64,000 bases of DNA, from the NCBI RefSeq assembly GCF_019059575.1, contig NW_024881699.1, positions 496,001 through 560,000 on the forward strand. Reading direction: 5' to 3'. This DNA comes from Amphibalanus amphitrite (Eukaryota; Arthropoda; Thecostraca; Balanomorpha; Balanidae). The notes below the pieces were generated by a model, which ran no database searches, was not told where the DNA came from, and saw nothing but the letters and a program-made list of their open reading frames with translations. Shown piece by piece: positions 56,020-64,000 of the stretch. The translations under genes and the position numbers were made by a program. The first letter of the stretch is position 1. The number at the start of each line of letters is the position of its first letter.

Positions 56020-57209
56020 TTAACCTTCGCCCTGGTGGGGGGGGGGCCATTTTGGCCCCCCCCTGTGGTTTTTCAGCGATAACTCAGAAACCACTTGAGT
56101 TAGCGCCCTGAAACTTTGTATAGCTGTTTATTCAACATTTTTACATCATATCCTTTTTTGGGGGGTTCGGGTCAGGTCAGGTCAGGTCACAAGGTCACCA
56201 AAACTGACACCACCTCTAAAAAAGTTCAAAGCTCTCTCAAAGGCACAGCTTTTATCCGATCGATGTAAAATTTACAGTACTTGAAGATGTCACCCAGCTC
56301 TACAAAATGGCTATCTCGGATTTTTTATAAATGTGACCTAAGGTCAGGTCAGGTCATCGCTGCTCCCCATTATAAGTCAACGGGAGAATCGAAAAGTAGT
56401 TGTTTTTCAGCTAAATCGGGCGTGATTGTTCCTATATTTCGTTATTGAAGTGTCTTGGGTCAGCAAATCACAGCCCATGTGAAACCATTTGCTTGTGACC
56501 TCGCTGAGGTCACGCTAGGTCATCTCCCTGGTCACCAGAGGTCACCAGCGGTTTTTCTGCACTTACTTGTTATTGAATAGAGATAGAGACTCCGTTCGAC
56601 GTTTATCGTGTTTGTCTCGTCAATGCGGATCGAATGATATGCAGCATGACCTATTTCGGTAAGGTCATGACCTTGACCTGAGGTCAAATTTTCAAAATGA
56701 CCTTTCGAGGTCAAACTATATATCATTCGACGCGTCTCGACGAGCCAAGCACGATGGTGCATGAATCGTTTCTCTATTTTCTCGTGAATGCATGCTATAG
56801 TTAAAAACATTTTCAACGAAATTTGCCAAGTTGACCTTGCATGACCTCTGTAGGCCAAACCGTTGAGCTGAGGTCAAATCTGACGAACCTTGGCGAAAGA
56901 GCTTGAAAAGAGCTATCGATTGCTTTTTTCCGCGGCTCTCTAGCTCTTCTAGTTTCCGAGCTACAGCGGAATATGTCCGGCAACACCGAAAACACTGAAA
57001 TTTGACCTATGATGACCTCTAGCGACCTCAATATTGACCTTAGCGAAAAAATGACCGAAATACTTTCGAACGTACTTGTTATGGGCTTTCGTTTGCTTTT
57101 TTCCGCGTCTTCCTAGCCCTCTTCGTTTTCGAGTTAGACGGGGGGGGTCATTTTGGCCCCCCCCCACCAGGGCGAAGGTGGCTCAGACCCACACCAGGGC
57201 GCGGGTTAA
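56020..57209. mobile_element. TTAA-flanked element with terminal hairpins (1.19 kb)
   Basis: TTAA at 56020-56023 and 57206-57209. Both ends contain CTTCGCCCTGGTGGGGGG in inverted orientation, followed by hairpins (GGGGCCATTTTGGCCCC, 56039-56063; GGGGTCATTTTGGCCCC, 57140-57164, with a T-G pair). The body is dense in AGGTCA (GGTCAGGTCAGGTCAGGTCA near 56170 and GGTCAGGTCAGGTCA near 56343). Non-coding. It is the best preserved member of the family. Confidence 0.82.
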
Positions 57210-57414
57210 CAGAGCACTTTCAATGTTTTTAGCATCTGGAATTCAAAAAGATGTCCTAATTTATTGATATCTTCACTTTCTTGATATATCTCAATTATCT
57301 GCTTCTGTAGGAATACATATTTTGTTCATTTTCATGTGTTTCAGGCTGATTCTTAATTTTCCAATGTTGGGGTTGTAGTTTTGCCATTGGGGTTGTACTT
57401 TTAAAAATTGGGGT

Positions 57415-59260
57415 TGTATAGTCTGTTTTTCGTATCTTCTACCTTCACTCAAAGACGGTAAACTCTCTAATCACGTGCTCCAGCGAACATCTAATTAAAT
57501 CAACACCGCTGACAAATCAATTTTTATCTCGAACGCAAGATCGAACGTCTGTCCCCTTGGCCTATCCCGTTAATCAAAATGCGATGTTCTTTGTCAAGTG
57601 GAATGCATTTGCATAAAAACGTGACATCATATTTTCATTCGGGCAAAATTATCCCTTTATAATTTAGTTATGTTTTCAAACAACAGAAGGGCAATAGCCT
57701 TGGTCTCAGACAAGACAAAATGATCGTAACGTTTTCTTTCAACGTTTCACAGGAAAAGAAATGTGGGTTAGGTGACTGAAATAAGTCGGTGAAGAAGGAG
57801 CACAACCAAAGAATATCGCCAGAATAAAGAACTTACTTCCTTGGATACCAGAAAGAAAAGTATTGAAGGCGCGGAGAAACACCGACGGTGGTGGCACAGT
57901 TCAACTCCGTCATGCTTTCAGCGCAATATACTTAATACGAAAAATGCATACGTGGGTGTTATTGTTGTTATTACTTGCATTTGTGTATCATAATATAAGC
58001 CCTAAGGCGTTGGTGAATGCCAGCGGTCACTCAAAAAGTCATGTCAGATGATATAGAGGATTCTTCATGACTCCGAGTGGAAGATAAGGATATCTTTCTA
58101 GTTGAGGTTTATTTGCCATTGGGTCTACAGTGCAGGGATATTTCTATCTCGCACTCCTCTGAAATGCAAAGACAAGAATTTGTTATCTCTGCATCCCTCT
58201 GAGATGCAAAGATAAGGTCTCGAGGGTTCATAGCAAAAAATCAAGAGTTCAATTCAAGTGCTGATGGGTCAATAACCGAACGACATTGTTTATGGATGAA
58301 ACTTAACAAATAAGAACAAACTACTCTGAATCTCTTTTTACATATATGAATGCATTAAAATATAATATTTCATCAATTAAGAATAAACCTCAACATAGAA
58401 AGATATAGGATTCCTCATGGCTCACTCGTGGAAGATCGGATATCTTTTCCACGCGTGCTACAGAAAAACCGAGCGACGAAGGAGCGAAGTTTTTCTGGAA
58501 CACGCGAGGAAAAGATATCCGATCTTCCATTAGTGAGGCATGATGAGTCCTATTTCTTTCTACGTTGAGGTTTATTCTTAATTAATTAAACATAATATTT
58601 AAATGTTCTCATTTATGGAAAATTAGATTAAGAGTACTTTGTTTTAATATTTTATAAGTTTCATACACATACAACCATTAAAAATGGTTCGATTATTGAC
58701 CCATCATAACTTGAACTCTTGATTTTTAGCTATGAACACTCGAGACCTTATCTTTGCATCTCAGAAGAGTGCGAGATAGAAGACAATTAAGAAAATTTTG
58801 TTATTCGTCGGTGTAAAAGTTATCGCAACGTAAATAAAGCAAAACATAAATTAAGCATATGAAAAAAATATGGCAGAACATAAACACATTTAGTTTCTTT
58901 TGCCCAATGAAAAGGAAGTGCAAGCTTTAAACTATTCTTTAAATGTTCTTAGCAAGAGCGCTTTGCACAATGCAAGTACCTATGAACAGCAAAACGTCCT
59001 TGTGTATAGGTCGGTAGTCAGCAAGGTAGTCAGTACCAATAAACCGTGGTAACGATAATACAAGCGATACTCTAGCTTAGTAAAGGTTTCTTTTCCGATT
59101 TTAACTGCGCAGCGAAGGCGAACTCCAACACGAGCAACAAACTCCTGCAATGAGTGGTGGGCCATGCGGTCGAGATTTGAAAACTATACCCTAAAAACGT
59201 GCTGGAGGAGCAAAACATCTTTGAGTGAAGGTAGAAGATACAAAAAACAGACTATAGCTA
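57415..59260. repeat. Inverted-repeat bounded block
   Basis: TAGTCTGTTTTTCGTATCTT... (57419-57456) recurs inverted at about 59219-59256, with only a few differences over 38 bp. The block may be one composite element; it encloses the fold-back at 58145-58780. Target duplications were not identified. Confidence 0.5.
58145..58780. repeat. Fold-back element, about 300-bp arms
   Basis: Left-arm phrases (GATGCAAAGATAAGGTCTCG; GAATAAACCTCAAC; GGAAGATCGGATATCTTTTCC) recur inverted on the right. The centre (about 58441-58500) contains CCGAGCGACGAAGGAGCGAAG. Non-coding and AT-rich. Confidence 0.75.
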
Positions 59261-59829
59261 CAACCACCACGGTATATAAAGTTCCGCATGTGGTAGTCGT
59301 CTAACACAAACGGTAGCGATTGGCCGAGTGATAAACGCGTCAGCTCGTTTGTGATGAAAGTGCGATTAAAAAGGCGAATTAGCAATAGCTGCCGCAGTTA
59401 TAAAGATTATATGAATAACCGTTTATTGCAATTGTTCTCGAAACAAAGTTTATCAAAAAATGTTTTATCTATGTTGTAGGTATACGAGGTCAATGACAAA
59501 GGGCCATATGAAAGTAGCACTCGTTTTATTAGTTGACGAGTTAGATGATAATTGGCCAAAGGCGAATGTAAGGGGCATCAATGGTTATCAGGACTTGAAT
59601 GATGAGCAACGATCCCTGATAACTGATTATATACATCACATCGCACATGTGGCATGTGCTTATTAGACGGTGGATGCCCACTTTCCCCCATTTCTTCTTC
59701 TTCTTCTTCTTTTTTTTTTGTTAAAAAAGTCGCTAACCGCTGTAGGTACTTTGTGGGCGGCAGCTTAAAAGCATTATCTGCAAATATAGTATAAAACTTT
59801 TTTATGGAAGTAGCACTATTATAGCGTAT

Positions 59830-59862
59830 AGAAAAACACGGAACAAAGTTCCGTGTTTTTCT
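59830..59862. repeat. Perfect hairpin with 15-bp stem
   Basis: AGAAAAACACGGAAC, loop AAA, then GTTCCGTGTTTTTCT. It could be a small fold-back or the end of an unidentified element. Nothing around it suggests an RNA gene. Confidence 0.8.
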
Positions 59863-59927
59863 AAAACACAATGGCATGGCACATACAACACACCATGGCA
59901 TATATTGATAGAGACAAGTGGTGCTTG

Positions 59928-60619
59928 TTACGGAGCGAGCGAAGCGAGCGTAGTCTTTCCTTAGATTAACGGAAATTTCTGAGTATGAGCGGCCGGCCGG
60001 CCGGCCGGCCGGCCATGGTCACGATTTTGTGACGCTTATATCTCAGCAACCACTTGACCGATTTACACGCGGTAATTTTTGTAGGGTAGCTTCATTCCTT
60101 CTACCAAGTATTGGACTATTCCCGATGCATGTGGGTGACCCCTTATGCACGTGCCACGTGCAAAACGAAGAGGTGTCACTTTTGTAATTGTTGCAATATC
60201 TCGGTAACTACTTGGCCGATTGCGTTGAAAGTTGGCATGTAGGTAGGCACCCACTAGGCACTGCATATCCATGTGCCAGAGTTGGGGTGCTGCTGCACGT
60301 GCGCACGTGCAGGGGTCGATTCCAGATCTCGAGAACGGCTGGACCGATGGCGCTCAAATTTGGTACATGGTTAGGGACCGGTTAGTAGGGTGCCGTGCAA
60401 AAGTCAGTTGGGACCCATTTTGCACGTGCGCACGTGCAGGGTGCCGCTTCCAGATCTCGAGAACGGCTGGGCCGATTGTGCTCAAATTTGGCACATAGCT
60501 AGAGACCGGTTAGTAGGGTGCCGTGCACAAGTCAGATGGAGGTACCCCTCGAAATTTCGCACGTGCAAGGCTCACCCTCTCGCTCGCTCCGTTAGTCGCC
60601 CCAAAAGGCGTTATACTGG
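59928..60619 (-). repeat. Transposon-like repeat, copy C (inverted)
   Basis: Reverse-oriented copy of the 690-bp repeat found in tandem at 1175-2548. It has the same ends, GGCCGGCC run (near 59990), CACGTG palindromes (60296-60311 and 60423-60438) and flanking ACGCCTTTTGG sequence. Confidence 0.8.
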
Positions 60620-60993
60620 TCTCTATCAATATACTTATAACATAGGTATGTTCAACTTTCATCACTTGATGTCAAAGCTGTCCTTGTCCAAGGTACTCGC
60701 TCAAGCCGTTTGTTTGCTCACATCAGTTTGAGTTATGACATATTTCGCAACAAGCCAAGCCGATTTTATCAGTATCATGACGCATCGAGGTCGATGGACG
60801 GGTAACCGACTACCATGCATCACAGACGTAACTTGGCGCATGGCATAATAACACGAACAATGGGCAATGGGCATGCATAAGCAATGTAGCTTATCCGCAT
60901 CTGATAGAGGTCATTCATCGAGACTTGATTACAGTTCAGTTAGTGCTAGTTTTCCATTCAATGCTAATTGAGAAAATCTGTATGTCCACTCAC

Positions 60994-61033
60994 CGAAGCC
61001 GGCCTGCATTCTCGGGGTCGCTGCAACACTCAT
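60994..61033 (-). CDS. Possible first coding exon of WDR36
   Basis: On the minus strand an ATG at 61033 opens 13 codons (MSVAATPRMQAGF) and meets a good donor, TTCG|GTGAGT. The 'AGF' before the splice could correspond to 'FAGFRALG' near the start of the human protein, the strand is right, and the GC-rich region upstream looks like a promoter. Against this: the exon is short, the similarity is minimal, and the exon that should connect it to 35333 was not found. The same segment also has an upstream acceptor (CGCTTTTACAG at 61050), so it could instead be an internal exon of another gene. Confidence 0.3.
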
Positions 61034-61048
61034 TACCAGCTGCAAACC

Positions 61049-61516
61049 TGTAAAAGCGAAACGCTGCCGCGCTGACCGACTCTTCCATAACAATGTCGTC
61101 TCGGCCGAGGCACACAGCCTGTCTCCTGAACGGTGCACCGATTCATCCCGACTGCAAACGGAACGCTAATCGCCGGCGATCTGACGTCGCCGCTCTCGAC
61201 GCAGCGAACAATAGTCGTCGATTGGGAGCCGACGGGCAGCGGCGCGGCACGCGGCACGGGAACCGGTGCGGTGCCCGGCCGGCGGTCGCTCCGACTCCCC
61301 CCCCCCCTTCCCCCGCTCGGACGGTCCGCTCCCTGCACGCGCGCCGCTCCAGTTGAGAAAGCACTCGGCGACGGCGCCGACGCAGCCGACTTGGTCAGTG
61401 TGCATCGGTGTCCGGCCGGCGGCGGAAGGCGGAGAGGGGTGTGAGAGGTGGGGGCGGAGGCGGACGGCGACTCAGGTGACTCTGCGGACAACGGAGGGAC
61501 GGAGCATAACTGAGAC
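61049..61516. promoter_or_regulatory. GC-rich island, possible bidirectional promoter
   Basis: CpG-rich DNA within AT-rich surroundings. On the minus side lies the candidate first WDR36 exon (60994-61033). On the plus side is a candidate donor AGAC|GTGAGT at 61517. The pattern would suit a divergent promoter, but no transcript evidence is available from sequence. Confidence 0.35.
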
Positions 61517-62549
61517 GTGAGTGAAATAATTATCCATTTTTTAAGAACTTTAAAAGTTACACTTGTAGGAACAACAATAAATAAAGCCATCAACCCGGTA
61601 TAGTGTTCAGTGCAATTACCGGTAGTATCATACACTGTTTGTTAGCCGTGCTGTTTAACCACGATAACTCTATAAGAATGCATAAAGAAGCACACCAGTT
61701 CAAGCTATTCCAAAATGCACATGAACATAATACCTATAGGTGCTCTAGATCCAGATACATATAATGCGCGTTCCAAATTATTCACCGCTTTAGAGCCTTG
61801 GAGGATTGTTGGAGGATAAGATATGGAGATCAGGATAATAAGACTTGACGAAGGAGGATAAAAGATAACTCCATTAGTAAGTATAAAAGACCCGCTTTGT
61901 AAGGTGGGTTCAGTTCCGTATTGGTGAGGAAGCCGCGGCCGAACCAGTTTCCCTCTCTAAGCGACAATTTCCGTCCCGTGTCCCTGCAGTTTGGTCCGCG
62001 GTCTGTCATGTGTCGTCTGTTTATGGTGTGAAGTCGGTGAGCTAGCTCGTGTGAAAGGCCGGGCGCAGGACGTGACTCAGATTTTACCGACCCGTGGGCG
62101 GGCGCACAGAAAGCCCCAACTGGACGCGTATTGTGATATAACACAGACCATGGTCGGGAGACCAACATACGCAACGGTTAGTTGAAAGATAACCAGCGAA
62201 TAGCACGCCACCCGTTTTCACGAGCCACTAATGGGTGCCGGCGTGGGGATGGCATGGGCTCTTCCGGTGTGTCGGCATTTGTACGTGTGTTGCAATTGCA
62301 GAGGTAACAGTGAGAAAGCTTAAAATATCGCTGCAACATTCGCAGTACTGATTGAGTTGAGTGTAAAATACTGTTGGCCACAGACTTTCCTTTTCTTAGC
62401 CTTTTTACAATTCGGTAATGCGAGCAAGTGTTTTAAAAACTAGGTACGTGTTTAATTTTTGAAATCCTCAATTAAAATCACGCTTTTAGGGCTCAAGACG
62501 TGAAAGATTGTGATAGATAGGTACCTAGAATATACTGAACCGTTTTACA
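61517..62549. other. No feature recognised
   Basis: Single-copy sequence. An acceptor-like CCCGTGTCCCTGCAG ends at 61989 on the + strand, but the following sequence is not convincingly coding. Confidence 0.4.
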
Positions 62550-63260
62550 TTAACCCGGCCGGGCCCGGGGGGTAATACCAACCACCGCAGCCCGGGGGCG
62601 TTTTTCGCCCCCTGTCTAACTCCGTAAATAAGGGAGCTACGCAAACAAAAGCGATACCAAACGAAAGGTCCTTACGGGACGATTCTAAAGCACCCAAAAT
62701 ACCTCAGGTCAATTTTCAAGGTCAGAGGTCAAGGTCAAAGACAAAAACCGGCACATGTGTAGTGATCTCAAAGTAAGCGTTCTAGAGGACGGCAGGATGC
62801 ATCAAACCGGCAAAATTGGGTGTCAAACGAAGGAAAAGAATCTGAGGATTCCGAAAATGTGCTCAACATCAAAGGTCAAAGTCAAGGTCATGCTCAAAAT
62901 TGACCTCAAACTTTGCGCTTTTTCGTACATCTTGCGTGCTAAATAACTTCCAAGATGTTTTGAAATGTTTTGAGGCTTATCAGGTCCCTATTTGTGGTTC
63001 ATCTTACGATACAAGGCTGCTCAAAGGTCAAGGTCACAGAAGACTGTCCTTGCTAGAGGCTATTTCACTGATTCAAGTTAGTAATAATAAATAAGACATA
63101 CCTATTTACCATCCGGAGGCTCTAAATAAAGACTTAGAGGAAAATAGATGCCAGATTCGTGATCAGCGGGTACGAATCCATCATCAACGACCTTTCATGT
63201 ATCAAGGTCAACCAAAGGTCATTCGAGGTCACATGAGGTCAACATAAAGCTTGACCTTTT
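62550..63260. repeat. Half TTAA-family element, AGGTCA-rich
   Basis: It starts TTAACCCGGCCGGGCCC and has the hairpin GGGGGCGTTTTTCGCCCCC at 62594-62612, followed by TGTCTAACTCCG. The body carries CAAGGTCAGAGGTCAAGGTC (62718 region) and many AGGTCA words up to 63245. No matching right end was found, so it is truncated or its end has decayed. Confidence 0.65.
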
Positions 63261-63401
63261 CTAAACAGAATATCTATCATTCGACGTGGCTTGACAAGGC
63301 GAATGCTATGGTACACTCGGGGGCAGATTGATGTTCTACAACTCTTTATCCACCGGGTTCCTATGGCTCAGCATTGGCAGCAGCCGCCTGGTACCGGTAG
63401 A

Positions 63402-63435
63402 CTGTGCCGCTTCACTTACTTGTCAAGCGGCACAG
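63402..63435. repeat. 11-bp-stem hairpin over a candidate splice donor
   Basis: CTGTGCCGCTT and AAGCGGCACAG pair around a 12-base loop. The loop contains, on the minus strand, most of the donor GTAAGTG of the exon called at 63420. Confidence 0.7.
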
Positions 63436-63492
63436 CCTACCCACCCGTATGACACCGGTCTCGGTCGGTAGCTGGAAGGTGATGTGGGCCGC
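63420..63492 (-). CDS. Possible internal exon of an unidentified minus-strand gene
   Basis: Acceptor GCGCTGACGTCACAG at 63493, an excellent donor CAA|GTAAGTG at 63419, and 24 open codons between (AAHITFQLPTETGVIRVGRL, then CRLT). The alternative donor CGG|GTGGGT inside would give a shorter exon. I do not recognise the peptide. It could be upstream WDR36 coding or UTR sequence, but it does not match the expected N-terminus. Confidence 0.3.
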
Positions 63493-64000
63493 CTGTGACG
63501 TCAGCGCAGCGGTGAGGGCCGAGCCCGGAAGCATGGCTCGGGTCGGTGCGGCGCGGCGGCTGGCGAGGGCTGGGGAGTGGGGAGTGAGGTGGGGTGGGAG
63601 CACGGACATCGCGCGGCTGAGCGAGTATAGTTAACTTTCGCGTCTCAAGGCGCCAATTATTCTACCTAACAATTGTGCTAAAGCAGTTGTTAAAATGTCC
63701 TATCCCCAAGACAGTGCCTATCATCATACTTGCAATGCACATTACGACACACTTAAGCGTGGCAATGGGACAGCCGATAGAACTTATGTCACTCGTGCAT
63801 CAAGGTGCGGAGCTATATTTTGTATAACATATTAGTATTAAGGCCTTGATTGAGCAGATTAGTGTCTATTGTTTCGCACGGCAATCGTCCAGAGACGTGG
63901 GAACTGGGTTATGAGTAGCTTAGCAGCCAACGCCCAAATTTAAAGCGATTATCACTGTTGCTCTTATATGTGGTCGCAGCCCCCAGTAGCAAACCGTTCC
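63493..64000. other. No further feature recognised
   Basis: GC-rich to about 63620, then ordinary sequence to the window edge. No repeat ends or exons were identified. Confidence 0.45.

Noticed and set aside
57842-57905. Possible minus-strand first exon (donor GTAAGTTC near 57834)
   Set aside because: Short, no recognisable peptide, and within a block of inverted repeats; did not match the missing WDR36 N-terminus.
61033-61635. 200-codon minus-strand open frame
   Set aside because: It crosses the GC-rich island, has no domain, and overlaps likely splice and promoter signals.

Overview
The window looks like nuclear DNA of an arthropod, most likely a crustacean. The signs are spliced genes with GT-AG introns, no operons, a (CCTAA/TTAGG)n tract of the arthropod telomere type, and many hAT-, TTAA-type and CR1-like transposable elements. 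The species cannot be fixed from sequence alone.

Layout. (1) 1-6.2 kb: tandem copies of a transposon-like repeat (1175-2548), then the last coding exon of an unidentified + strand gene (4925-5129) with its 3' UTR and a poly(A) signal near 6185. (2) 11.2-35.3 kb, minus strand: thirteen consecutive, phase-compatible exons of a WDR36/Utp21 gene, an SSU-processome WD40 protein. They give about 854 residues running from the first propeller to the stop codon. Two long introns (6.2 and 11.8 kb) hold mostly single-copy GC-rich DNA, a GACGTCGG-rich repeat with a tRNA-like SINE head, and a TTAA-flanked element. A possible first coding exon lies at 60994-61033; the exon that should join it to 35333 was not found. 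(3) 36.25-43.12 kb: a hAT-like element with an 8-bp target duplication, carrying an apparently intact CR1-like LINE (ORF1 and ORF2, minus strand) and a separate inverted-repeat element. (4) 43.4-60.6 kb: a transposon-dense block with several small MITEs, a 135-bp satellite split by a 3.2-kb hAT-like element and a 0.5-kb TTAA insertion, a 2.76-kb element with 9-bp target duplications built from inverted and tandem 286-bp satellite units, a telomere-like tract and fold-back repeats. (5) 61-64 kb: a GC-rich island that may be a bidirectional promoter, an AGGTCA-rich TTAA-type half element, and a possible minus-strand exon near 63.4 kb.

Main points for a second look: the LINE ORF1 stop is a UGA followed by CUA, and ORF2 continues in the same frame, so ORF2 may be made by stop-codon readthrough. 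A family of TTAA-flanked elements has terminal hairpins that keep their pairing while changing sequence, with AGGTCA half-sites filling their bodies. Three exon edges of the WDR36 gene (one donor, one acceptor, one exon end) have been copied into the neighbouring intron. The 135-bp satellite preserves the order in which transposons entered it.
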